From NCBI GenBank assembly GCA_033782935.1, contig JAWQEG010000519.1, positions 268,001 through 332,000 on the forward strand: 64,000 bases of DNA, read 5' to 3'. Made by a program: the position numbers and the translations under genes. Below are positions 42,792 to 53,028 of the stretch, piece after piece (position 1 is the stretch's first letter; every line of letters begins with the position of its first letter). The notes under the pieces are model-generated. The model had not been told where the DNA came from. It saw only the letters and a program-made list of their open reading frames with translations, and made no database searches. Source of the DNA: Petrolisthes cinctipes (lineage: Eukaryota > Arthropoda > Malacostraca > Decapoda > Porcellanidae).

Positions 42792-43504
42792 TGCCCTGGT
42801 CACTTTCCTGGTGGCTGCTCACCTGGACTCGCCTCTATTGCCGCTGACCTCGCCTGCTCCAGCTACCGCTCTCACCTACTCCAGACACCATGCTTCCTCC
42901 TGCAGCTGCTCTACTCAGCCACGGCAGGCCAGACTCTCTTTTATAAGGTGCTCGCCTACCTACAACTACTATCCTCGCCTACCTTGCTAACTGAGTCCAG
43001 GTTCAACAAGTGTACTTACCAAACCTTGTAAGCTACCCATAATAAATTGTTACCATGTACAAGCGAGTCTGTTTACCCCTGCTAGTAACATGTACCCCTG
43101 TTGTTACATAGTCTTTCCTTCCTTACCTCTCTCTCCTTACAAAGAAATAATAGACTGAGAAGAAAAGAGAAATTATATGACTTACTAAAGAGAATATGAC
43201 TATTAAGAGAATCTAGGAAAGGAACAGACTGACTGTAGCTACATCACCAAGTTTGGTGGGCTACGTGTCCACACTGCTTACTGCTGGGCCAAAATAGCGG
43301 TGACCATGAAACTACCTTGGGAGGCTACCTTGGTGAGTATAGGACTACTACGTGTATACTTTTATAGCAAGCCTACCATTTTTTAGTGTAACTCTGATCA
43401 TATACATCGTGTTCGCCCTCCATGATCACAAGCAACTACGACCCAGTTCCTATCTTAGGACTCCTTAAGTCAGATAGGGCGGCGTGGCTGCCCTAAATTA
43501 GGAC
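42792..43504. other. C-rich then AT-rich non-coding sequence, copy A
   Basis: Short open frames only. An AATAAA lies at about 43040, and TTTACCCCTGC is repeated (41974 and 43073). No gene recognised. Confidence 0.4.
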
Positions 43505-43506
43505 AC

Positions 43507-43527
43507 GTTTGAGTATCCGGCCCCTGG
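43507..43527 (-). mobile_element. end of an unnamed transposon, copy A
   Basis: GAGTATCCGGCCCCTGG is the inverted match of CCAGGGGCCGGATACTC at 63064, with related AGGAC/CCTAT motifs further inside both. This suggests a shared terminal sequence of one element family. The copy here would extend to the left. Confidence 0.4.
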
Positions 43528-43864
43528 AGGGTTTGGTGAAAGGCGGCTCTTTTGTTTATGATGCTGCGGAACTTGATGAATGGAGTACGGAGGGAAGAGA
43601 GTTTTTTTAGGATTGATGGAGTCTAGTGTGGTGTTGGATGTAGTGTAGTGAACCAACACCTTACGCATCTTATATCTCGCCTGTCTGATACTCACTTGTC
43701 AACCAGCCCAAGATCGGTGCCTGGCTAGGCGAGCGTTGGCCACTATCTCACCAGTGCTCCACCTGGAAGGTTCTCCTTCCCTTACCTGCCACAACGAATG
43801 CCACACCAAGACATCAAGACCCAAGATGCCACGTGTCTCTCTCCACACCAACTGTACGGTAGAC

Positions 43865-44550
43865 GGAAAAAATGGCACAGGAATAAATGGCTCCAGAAAA
43901 AATGGCACAGGAAATTATGGGACATTTTTCAGCATAGGAAAAAATGGCACAGTAGACTCAACTAAAATGTGTTAAAATTTAATTTCTTTACATTTTGATA
44001 AGTGCCCGTTACATACACTCGTGATAAGTAATCCTTGATCAGAGACGAATGGCAGGCACCACACATACCCTACATTCGAACTCAGCCACACAATGTGTAT
44101 TGAGTGGAGAAATGAGCAATACCAGGCAATTTGAAGCTTTCTGCTCCTCACACTCTGGTCAGAAATTTTGTACAGTGTACAGCCATGGCTGAGAGTGCTG
44201 GACCAGGGTCCAAGGAGTGCTGGAGAGCAACTGAACAGAATTCGAAAAAGTGAGTCTTCCAAACCTCTTTCAACGTTGAGAATGGTTTGGAAAATTCACT
44301 TGTTCGAACTCTGTTCAGTTGCTCTCTAACATTCCTTGGACCCTGGTCCACCACTATCAGCCATGACGAAATATTCGAAAGGGTTCCCATTGTTAGTGTT
44401 GTTTCATGATGGCGAAATATTCGAAACCCAATTGATACCTTAATTACTGTAAATGCTGAAAAGTGTGCCATTTTTTCCTATGCTGAAAAATGTGCCATAT
44501 TTTCCTGTGCCATTTTTTCTGGTGCCATTTATTCGTGTGCCATTTTTTCC
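43865..44550. mobile_element. nested foldback element, copy A
   Basis: Outer arms 43865-43952 and 44464-44550 are inverted copies (repeated AAAAAATGGCACAGG units). An inner hairpin, 44181-44366, has arms of about 85 bp (AGCCATGGCTGAGAGTGCTG against its complement) around TTTCAACGTTGAGAA. Open frames such as GKNGTGINGSRKNGT are products of the repeat. No coding sequence is supported. Confidence 0.75.
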
Positions 44551-44769
44551 TACATTCCAACTGTACACAACAACAATACTACACACTACTACGGCAGGTG
44601 GGTTGGACCACTACAAGGTGCTTGGCAACTACTCATATTCCTGTGCAACTATTGTATTTATGTTGAATAAATTGTATGGTGTATTCGAGTCTGTTCACCT
44701 TTGTTTACGTTGGGGGTGTGAGGATGGATGATCTATTGGGGATGGTGATTGGTGTTATGGAGACAGGCT

Positions 44770-44860
44770 TGGGAGGGGACTGGGGGGGTGCGGGAATAGG
44801 GGGACATGCTGGGGGGGGCGAGGGGTAGAAAGCCTGTAACCTATTCCCGCACCCCCCTAA
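44770..44860. repeat. G-rich tract with 18-bp inverted repeat
   Basis: GGGGGGTGCGGGAATAG (about 44785) pairs with CTATTCCCGCACCCCCC (about 44841), enclosing a G-rich loop. The duplicate block ends inside it. Confidence 0.6.
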
Positions 44861-44938
44861 CGCGTTATGGTTAGCCTACTATGGAGAGTCTGGTTAGGTG
44901 TAGAATGGATTGGATGAGGAGGATTGGATGAGGAGGAG

Positions 44939-45402
44939 TTAAGGAGGAAATTCGGTGTTGGTAAATCTGGAACAACTGAATTCTCGAAACAATTCCAAGC
45001 AATAACAGAACACCATTATTTTTGCTCTTCTGGTCCTGTTGTTTCCTGGCATACTTTGGAGGAATCAAGGCACTCCAATGTAACAAAAGTGAATTAATTA
45101 CCACCTTAAGGGGAGGGTATATATATATTTTTTTGGCATTTTTTGGAGATAATGATTCCTCCAAACTATTCCAAGCAACAGGCCACCATTATCTTTGTTA
45201 ATCTGGTCCTGTTTCCTGGCATACTTTGGAGGAATCGAAGAGCTCTAATGCACCAACAAAATTATACTCTCCCCTTAAGATGGTAATTCGCTTTTGGTAC
45301 ATTGGAGTGCCTTGATTCCTCCAAAGTATGCTAGGAAACAACAGGACCAGAAGAGCAAAAATAATGGTGTTCTGTTATTGCTTGGAATAGTTTGAAGGTT
45401 TT

Positions 45403-45452
<50 letters not shown>

Positions 45453-45599
45453 GGTACATTGTAGTGCCTTGATTCCTCCAAAGTATGCCAGGAAACAACA
45501 GGACCAGAGGAGCAAAAATAATGGTGTTCTGTTGTTGCTTGGAATAGTTTGGAGGATTCAGTTGCTCCAGATTTACCAACACAAAATTTCCTCCTTAAG
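44939..45599. mobile_element. nested palindromic element with TTAA-bounded ends
   Basis: Left end TTAAGGAGGAAATT and right end AATTTCCTCCTTAA are inverted copies over at least 55 bp. Inside lies a second pair, TTAAGGGGAGGGTATA (about 45104) and TATACTCTCCCCTTAA (about 45266-45281). A module containing CCTGGCATACTTTGGAGGAA occurs four times in alternating orientations. A (CT)n tract splits the right arm. TTAA at every boundary suggests piggyBac-type MITEs inserted one into another; this is inference. Confidence 0.6.
45401..45450. repeat. (CT)n microsatellite in the palindromic element
   Basis: About 48 bp of CT between two copies of the same arm. Confidence 0.95.
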
Positions 45600-45755
45600 G
45601 GAAGTCATGTCTTGAGTATGGGGAATTTTCTCTAGAGATGGGGAATTAGAGATACCAATGGGGAAAATATATAAAGATTGTTCAAAAGTAAATGGGGAAA
45701 TTCTACCAGACGAAATATCAAGGAAGATAGTAAATGTGGTGAAGATAAATTACTA

Positions 45756-46426
45756 AGGGTCGATTCCACAGTGGTTGGTATTGGTTTGTAAGCATGCAAA
45801 CGAAAGAATCTTAGCCGTGTAAATGACTTATGGGTGAATTTTTTAATGAATTTGGTGAGTAAACTATGCAGTGATCATCATTATCTAACTGTTGGATAGA
45901 TTTTGTGAATGTGGATACTCAGCATTTGAAAAATAATGAAGCCTTACAGGTGTGGTTGGTTGGAAAGCTAACAAACCAATACCACTGTGGAATCAACCCT
46001 AAAATAATGAAGCCTTACAAGTGTGGTTGGTTGGGAAGCTAACAAACAAATACCACTGTGGAATCAACCCTAAAATAATGAAGCCTTACAAGTGTTATTG
46101 GTTGGGAAGCTAACAAACAAATACCACTGTGGAATCAACCCTAAAATAATGAAGCCTTACAAGTGTGGGTGGTTGGGAAGCTAACAAACAAATACCACTG
46201 TGGAATCAACCCTAAAATAATGAAGCCTTACAAGTGTGGTTGGTTGGGAGGCTAACAAACGAATACCACTGTGGAATCAACCCTAAAATAATGAAGCCTT
46301 ACAAGTGTGGTTGGTTGGGAAGCTAACAAACAAATACCACTGTGAAATCAACCCTAAAATAATGAAGCCTTACAAGTGTGGTTGGTTGGGAAGCTAACAA
46401 ACAAATACCACTGTGGAATCAACACT
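45756..46426. mobile_element. TIR element with internal 71-bp tandem amplification
   Basis: Left end AGGGTCGATTCCACAGTGG is the inverted copy of the right-hand CCACTGTGGAATCAACCCT. The right half is a tandem array. Confidence 0.6.
45930..46426. repeat. 71-bp minisatellite, seven copies
   Basis: The landmark AAGCCTTACA recurs at 45939, 46010, 46081, 46152, 46223, 46294 and 46365, exactly 71 bp apart. Each unit ends with the element's own terminal sequence. Confidence 0.95.
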
Positions 46427-46546
46427 AAATCTATTAGTGTAGTTTATTGGGGACTCTGAGGGGTGAAAAAGGGAGGAGGTAAGATTATGCCAGGGTAAGA
46501 TAGTATTTCATTTTTTATTCGGTCTTTTATTGATGATATGATGGTA

Positions 46547-46987
46547 CAGTCGGTGTCAAATATAATCATCCATATAGGGGTAACTCAGGTAAGAGTTTGA
46601 CAGCTTCCCTCTGTTCCTTAGATGATAAACTTTCCAATAAATAGGTTAACTACCATATTTTAATTTACTACAAGCAGCTACACACTACTTAAAACAATAA
46701 CACACACACACACGTTAACTACCATCTTTTAATTTAATACAAGCAGCTACACACTACTTAAAACAATAACACACACACACACATACACGTTAACAACCAT
46801 CTTTTAATTTACTACAAGCAGCTACACACTACTTAAAATAATAACACACACACACACACACACGTTAACTACCATCTTTTTATTTAATACAAGCAGCTAC
46901 ACACTACTTAAAACAATAACACACACACACACACACGTTAACTACCATCTTTTAATTTAATACAAGCAGCTACACACTACTTAAAAC

Positions 46988-47023
<36 letters not shown>

Positions 47024-47118
47024 CTTAAAACAATAACATCATATCTTGAACGTGAAAACATTAGACAGCAAATTGTTTGAGATTCCCATATGTGGATGAT
47101 TATTATTGACCACGACTG
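46547..47118. mobile_element. Tc1/mariner-like MITE A, internally expanded
   Basis: Starts CAGTCGGTGTCAAATATAAT and ends GGATGATTATTATTGACCAC plus GACTG, inverted matches, bounded by TA on both sides (46545-46546 and 47119-47120). The interior is expanded by five copies of a 70-75-bp unit. No transposase. Confidence 0.65.
46643..47030. repeat. 70-75-bp tandem repeat with (AC)n inside MITE A
   Basis: GTTAAC recurs at about 46643, 46714, 46789, 46864 and 46937. Each unit carries AAGCAGCTACACACTACTTA and an AC tract of varying length. Confidence 0.9.
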
Positions 47119-47522
47119 TATATTAACTACATTATAGTGACTCACAATATATGAATGAGTATTTCTTTAACCGATATATCAGTGAGTGGCTGATTAAATA
47201 TAAATACATTTCGGTTAAAAGGTGAAATGAGTTAGGTAAACAAAACTATCGTTGGCATTCATCCACAGTCACCTTCTTATAATATATATGTAGGCCTACA
47301 ACGTACTTAATCTCTATTATGATCAGTATTTTATGTTCACATTGTTCAGTATGAATGTATGTATGTCATACTAGAGTAATATGTGTGTATACATGCATGT
47401 CACACTAGAATGTGTGTATGTATGTATGTCACTAGAGTAATATGTATGTATGTATATATGTCACACTAGAATAATATGTATGTATGTATGTCACACTAGA
47501 GTAATATGTATGTATGTATGTA
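47119..47522. other. AT-rich sequence and start of TATG repeats
   Basis: No gene seen. From about 47345 TATGTATG with CACACTAGAGTAATA units begin. Confidence 0.5.
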
Positions 47523-48025
47523 CAGCCGTGGTCAAAAATAATCATCCATATAGGAGTAACTCACGTAAGATTTTGACAGCTTCCCTCTGTTCCTTAGCTG
47601 ATAAACATTCCAATAAATAGGTATAGTGCCATTGTTTAATTTAATACAAACAGCTACACACTACTTAAAACAATAAAATAATATGTGAACATGAAAACAT
47701 TACACAGTAAATTGTTAGTTACCCATATGTGGATGATTATTATTGACCATGACTGTATGTATGTTTGTCACACTAGAGTAATATGTATGTATGTAACACT
47801 AGAATAATATGTATGTATGTCACACTATAATAATATGCATGTATGTATGTCACACTAGAGTAGTATGTATGTATGTATGTATGTCACACTAGAGTAATAT
47901 GTATGTATGTCACACTAGAGTAATATGTATGTATGTCACACTAGAGTAATATGTATGTATGTCACACTAGAGTAATATGTATGTATGTATAAATGTCACA
48001 CTAGAGTAATATGTAGGTATGTATG
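47345..48025. repeat. TATG/TCACACTAGAGTAATATG minisatellite
   Basis: Units of about 22-26 bp (GTCACACTAGAGTAATATGT plus variable ATGT) repeated over 680 bp and interrupted by MITE B. Confidence 0.9.
47523..47755. mobile_element. Tc1/mariner-like MITE B, 233 bp
   Basis: Starts CAGCCGTGGTCAAAAATAAT and ends with the inverted GACCATGACTG, TA on both sides. Same family as MITE A but without the internal amplification. Inserted in the TATG minisatellite. Confidence 0.7.
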
Positions 48026-48307
48026 TAAGGTAAGTGGAGGGAGAGGGAGACAGATTACAGTCATATATATTTGTCTTGTTTAATAAACCAGTTTAAGGTT
48101 AATTTCTTTGCATAATTTTCCGTATGGACATTATCTTAGCCTTGCTAATTGATTTAACAAAACCTGCATAATTAGATAACAAGATACAATGCTTTACAAA
48201 TCAGGGAAATGTCAATAACTGTGGAAAGAAACATACTATACAAGTACGAACGGGAGTTCAAAGCGCGCGCCAAAGGACTATTCAAAATGGCCGCCGAGCA
48301 GGCTGAC
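48026..48307. other. no feature seen
   Basis: Mixed AT-rich sequence ending in a GC-rich patch (GCGCGCGCCAAAGG, GGCCGCCGAGCAGGC). No coding or repeat assignment. Confidence 0.4.
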
Positions 48308-48751
48308 TTGCGACCATGGAGGTATAATATAGAGGAGGCGGCATGAGCCGCTCGTCCTGTACACCCAAAGTGAAGCCAGGGGCGGAGCCTATTACCCTAC
48401 CCCCCATTGACTCAAAACATTGCCCCGGCCGCTATAAACCCACTATAATTATGCTCTTATTTTCTCATATTAACTATAATTAGAGCCAGAAAGAGACTTG
48501 AATTTGTTCCATATATGATAACTGCATAAAATTATCCAATTCTGTATATTATCAAAAGTACTTAAACCCATGAAATACCGCTGTTTCCTAGAGCATTACC
48601 TCTTCTCGCAAAATTTTCCTAGGAGTATGAATGAATGAATTAATGAATGAACAGTTTATTTTATGCAAAAAGTATAGTAAAAGAGGAGGTCATAGCTTAC
48701 ACACCAACCCACAGACAGTATTATAAGGGTACAGAGAAATAAGAACAAGTA

Positions 48752-48968
48752 CAGTTGCCCACACATCAATCTGGTATGCCTCGCTACTTGCGAGATACCT
48801 ACAAAGTGAAAGAAAGTAAGCAAAAGTTATAGTTTGTTGACAAGCAGATAGTAATAATATTTTACTGTCTGCCTGTCAACAAACTACATCTTTTTTCACT
48901 TAAATTTCCTTTCGTTGTAGCCACCTCACAAGTATACGAGCCATACCAGTTTCATGTGTGGGCAACTG
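48752..48968. mobile_element. hairpin MITE, 217 bp, TA-flanked
   Basis: A near full-length palindrome: CAGTTGCCCACACATCAATC at the left, its inverted copy ending GGGCAACTG at the right, and a centre at about 48865 (ACAAGCAGATAGTAATAATA). TA lies on both sides. Tc1/mariner-type by target site. Confidence 0.7.
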
Positions 48969-49074
48969 TACAAATGCAAATAAAATTAATTATATAAAGA
49001 GTTCTAGTATGAGACTCTGGAAGGCCTTATGTCACTCTTTAAGTACAGTATATAAATAAGATTATATACAGTAA

Positions 49075-49420
49075 GATGTGTATAGTGAAGTGAAGTGAAG
49101 ATGTGTGGTGTGCTGTGAAATGTGATGTGCAGTGAAAATGTAGCCTACATAATGTAATGAAGATGTGTATTATGTAGTGAAGATATGTATAGAGTAGTGA
49201 AGATTTACATAGTGAAGTGAAGATGTGTTGTGTATAGTGTAGTGAAGATGTGTGATGTGTAGTGAAGGTGTGGTGTGTTATGGAGATGTGTGTGTAGTGA
49301 AGATGTGTAGTGTACTGAATGTGTATAGGGTAGTGAAGATGTGTATATGTTACTGCAGATATGTGATGTGTAGTGAAGATGTGTATATTATGGTGAAGAG
49401 ATGTGTAGTGTAACACCCAG
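49075..49420. repeat. GAAGATGTGTAGTGT tandem repeat
   Basis: Irregular 15-30-bp repeats of AGTGAAGATGTGT over 340 bp. The minus-strand open frame here (HYTSLHHNIHIF and so on) is a product of the repeat. Confidence 0.85.
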
Positions 49421-50197
49421 AACTGTCATGTAATAGAGTTCACACTCAGGTGTAGTGTCTTGTATCAAACACATTTTACCACTTATAAGCCACATGAAAT
49501 CTTACCATGATGGCTGGATGTTACTGCATAAAGTGTGTCCTCACTTACTCAGTTTCAGTTCACTCTGATTCACACAAAAACATTATTTTAATCATCAGTC
49601 CCAGGCCGTAATTTTACAATTATAAAAACTCTTTTGGCACATTGGCTTAACTTAGACTCCGGTACTATAACTTAGACCTAAGTTCTCAACAACCAAATAG
49701 TCTACGTAGTAAACACAATTATAAATTTAATATCTTTAAAACATTATGAAATATGCTAAAACATTCATAATACAATCTCTCAACACTCGAGTTATCTTAC
49801 AGGCCAACCCTAAGTTGGGCACAAGTAAGTCACCCCATGGAGCCAGTTTATCTTTTATAACTCAGTCAATGCCATATATACGTGAGGTTATACATTAACA
49901 GTTAATATCACAACACTATAATAGCCTTGGCTTTGCAGTTTTCGTGTGTACAGTATTAATATTTTACAGGACATGGGTACGTGTCACGGTGTGCGAGGCA
50001 GGTGATGAATTTCACTTCGTTGATTTGTCCATTTCTGTCGTATATTTTTCTGTATGACTTTCTTAACATACCTATGAAATGTAGTAGAAAGACTCCTGTC
50101 TCTCTGGGTACACCCATATGCTGAACACGCCAGCATTATTACAAAAAATGGCAAAGAATGTTGGTAAAGTTGATGGTCCGACATGATCAGCTGAGGT
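49421..50197. other. interior of the 2.0-kb element, no gene seen
   Basis: AT-rich sequence. A short minus-strand frame at 49984-50238 (ACSAYGCTQRDRSLSTTFHR ... QRSEIHHLPRTP) vaguely recalls a THAP-type zinc-finger start (CSAYGC) but is too short to call. Confidence 0.35.
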
Positions 50198-50305
50198 TTG
50201 TTTTGAGTCAATGGGGGGTAGGGAGGACAGCCGATCAATAGCGAGTTGGCTTCACCTTTGTGACGTCATGCCGCCTCCTTAATATTATACCTCCATGCTT
50301 GCGAC

Positions 50306-50962
50306 ACTCCTCCCCTATCTAATAACACAGGGTCAATCACTCTATGTGTATAGCTCTGTGGTACGGCGGCCATCATGGTTAGTGTTGCCAGATCTATTTG
50401 ACATCATTTCCCTAACACTACCTTTACAATTTCACTTTTTTCCCTCAATAATTCTCTGTTTACTCTTGATCACTGACGATCTTTTTGGTATTTTTTGGTC
50501 TGGTAGAACTTTCCCTGTTTATTCATGAACAATATTTATATAATGTCCCTATTATGTGGACTTCAATATTCCTTAAAACAGACGAATTTTCCAGCATCTG
50601 GCAACACTGATGATGATAAACAATAGAAGTCAATGTAGAGACTGTGTATAATATTAACATTATTAATAGAAATATATCCTTACATAAAATATAAAAATAT
50701 GATGTTGCCATTATAATAATTCACTCACAGTTATATATAGAGAGATATATTATATTTATTATATATATAGTTTTATGATAACATTATAACAAGAAGGAGC
50801 TCATTTGACGTTCACAAATATTGACCATAATAATAATAAAGCAGCAGGTTCAGCATCAACAATTTACCATCACTTGTAACTTTATATTTCAACACTTAAA
50901 TGACCTTCTATACATACAAAGAGGTAGGAGGATAGTTTGGGGCCATAATTAAAGGAAAAATA
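50306..50962. other. AT-rich sequence, no gene seen
   Basis: No supported coding region. TATATATA runs lie at about 50735-50770. The cassette sequence resumes at 50963. Confidence 0.4.
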
Positions 50963-51627
50963 GGTAAATATTGAAAGAATTACCGTTATTGGGTACGGTT
51001 TTTCTACCTTCATTACCCACTTATTTAGACCATTCTAAGACTATTTCCTTCTATGGCATTTTCTCCGCATATAAGAATATCTTTATAAGTGCTGGAAAAT
51101 AAGGGAGAAGAAATTAAAGGAACTCCGCAACAAATAAACGACAGAAGAGGTGCCGTTGTAAAGGCTATCCCTCGACATCATCGCATCGCATCGCATCACT
51201 CTCAGTCATCATCATCAACAACAACGATAATAAAGTGTGAGTTTTTGTAGTTTTCTATGTTGTATTGTTGTAATTGATAATATTAATGGTTCTTTAGTGG
51301 TTTATTATGATATATACGAGTCAATAGAGAAGGAAACCAAGTGAAATACAATATATAATTAATCGATATAAGATAATTAAATTTAACAAGTATAATCACT
51401 TAATTAATTAACACAGGCTTAGTAAATTACATTATTAACCTGTAAAGTAATGAATAAAACAAGCCTGGAAACACACACACACACAACCCTTGAAAAAAAA
51501 ACACACACAAACATGGGGAAAAAAAAACAACCCGAGGAAATATAACGGTAATTATCTATTATATTGCCATTTTATATTACAATGTTTTTACCTTCTTTAC
51601 CCACTAATTTATAACATTCTAAGGTAT
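50963..51627 (+). repeat. U6 LINE 3' tail (LINE body missing)
   Basis: The cassette restarts at the GGTAAATATTGAA module, past the end of ORF2. It continues with (CATCG)n, (CAA)n, AATAAAG and (AC)n as in U1. Confidence 0.75.
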
Positions 51628-51985
51628 TTATTGAAAGAATTACCGTTTTGCAGCAGTGTTGCCAGATCCGGCTGGGTCCCAGTACTTTGCCCCAGTCATT
51701 TATTGTATTTTATCACAATTTTTTCCTGGTAGTTTGCCCAGGTTAGGTTCCGGTAGTTTGCCCAGGTTAGGTCCCGGTAGTCTGATGGGGTCTAGGTTAG
51801 GTTAGGTCAGGTCAGGTACGGTCAGGCTAATTTCAAAATGCCCCATTTGAATATGCCCTATCTTGTAAGTGGGGCATTTGCGGAGAAAATGCCATAGAAG
51901 AAAATAGTCTTAGAATGGTCTAAAATAGTGGGTAATGAAGGTAGAAAAACCGTACCCAATAACGGTAATTCATTCAATATTTACC
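51628..51985 (-). repeat. inverted piece of satellite and LINE 3' module
   Basis: This stretch reads in the opposite direction to the rest of the cassette: CAGGTTAGGTCCCGGTAGTC, then AATTTCAAAATGCCCCATTT, then ACCGTACCCAATAACGGTAA. It is a local inversion or a foldback duplication at the junction. TGTTGCCAGATCCGGCTGGG at its left is not cassette sequence. Confidence 0.8.
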
Positions 51986-52246
51986 CATTCTAAGACACTT
52001 TTATCCTATGGCATTTTCTTTTGCAATGCCTCATTTCCAAGATAGGGCATATTCAAATGGGACATTTTGAAATTAGCCTGACCGGTAAATATTGAAAGAA
52101 TTACCGTTATTGAGTACGGTAATTCTACCTTAATTACCCACTAATTTAGACCATTCTAAGACTATTTTCTTCTATGGCATTTCCTCTGCAAATGCCCTAT
52201 GTCAAAGATAGGGCATATTCAAAAGGGGCATTTTGAAATTAGCCAG
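51986..52246 (+). repeat. U6 second 3' module
   Basis: CATTCTAAGACACTTTT to AAGGGGCATTTTGAAATTAG, as before the AACCT field of the other units. Confidence 0.65.
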
Positions 52247-52825
52247 ACTTTACCTGACCTGACTTAACCTAACCTAGACCGCATCAGACTACCGGGAACT
52301 CACCTGGGCAAACTACCGGGACCTAACCTAGGCAAACTACCAGGACCTAACCTGTGCAAACTACCAGGACCTACCCTGTGCAAACTACTAGGACCTAACC
52401 TGTGCAAACTACTGGGACCTAACCTGTGCAAACTACTGAGACCTAACCTGGGCAAACTACTGGGACCTAACCTGGGCAAACTACTGGGACCTAACCTGGG
52501 CAAACTACTGGGACCTAACCTGGGCAAACAACTGGGACCTAACCTGTGCAAACTACTGGGACCTAACCTGGGCAAGCTACTGGGACCTAACCTGACCCAA
52601 CCTAACATAACATAACCTTTCCTTATCTGACCTGACCTAACCTAACCTAACATTATCTGACCTAACCTAATCAAACCTTACCTTACCTTTTCTGACCTAA
52701 CATAACCAAACCTTACCTTATCTGACCTAACCTAATGTAACATAACCTTACCTAACCTAACCTAACATAGACCACAGCAGACTATCGGGACCTAACTGAG
52801 GCAAAGTACCGGGACCTAAATGGAC
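52247..52825. repeat. U6 (AACCT)n field, longest 24-bp satellite
   Basis: Twelve 24-bp units at about 52300-52590 with GTGCAAAC and GGGCAAAC subtypes, then AACATAACC/CTTATCTGACC sequence. There is no SINE. Confidence 0.9.
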
Positions 52826-53028
52826 ATAGTCAATTTTTGGTGCTACAGAATATTACAGTAAATGTTTCAATCTTCAAATGATGTAAGACTGGTATTGTTA
52901 TTGTTTCAGATTCATATGAAGTAACACTTTGGTTGGCAGCCCTGACAACAATAACAGTGTGGTTGGCAGCTCTGACAACAGTAATAACCAAGTTGTCATA
53001 TTGGTGGCAGAATAAAGCTGTGTTAGTG

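Larger units (their letters stand above)
41967..44834. repeat. 2.9-kb segmental duplicate, copy A (partner 60210-63065)
   Basis: At CCCGAC (41961-41966) the cassette sequence stops and unrelated sequence begins; the CT tract and hAT remnant are missing. The following 2.87 kb is almost identical to 60210-63065 and in the same orientation. It holds an unrecognised coding stretch, a 15-bp A run, C-rich sequence, a large foldback and a G-rich patch. Confidence 0.9.
48308..50305. mobile_element. 2.0-kb element with about 110-bp inverted arms
   Basis: Arms 48308-48420 and 50198-50305 are imperfect inverted copies, sharing TGCGACCATGGAGGTATAAT-like ends, GGCGGCATGA and CCCCCATTGACTCAAAACA. No transposase is seen inside. 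A smaller hairpin MITE and a GAAGATGTGT tandem repeat lie within. Probably a non-autonomous DNA transposon; target duplication not identified. Confidence 0.5.

Noticed and set aside
41974..43085. TTTACCCCTGC at both sides as possible LTRs
   Set aside because: The match is only about 12 bp and the flanks show no target duplication.
43736..43975. 79-codon frame with GKNGTGINGSRKNGT repeats
   Set aside because: Falls on the foldback arm; the repeat codes by chance and the inverse arm gives the mirror frame.
49039..49416. 125-codon His/Thr/Ser-rich minus-strand frame
   Set aside because: Product of the GAAGATGTGT tandem repeat.
49984..50238. THAP-like zinc-finger start (CSAYGC) on the minus strand
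   Set aside because: Only a short vague resemblance; the rest of the THAP domain cannot be seen, and it overlaps a transposon arm.
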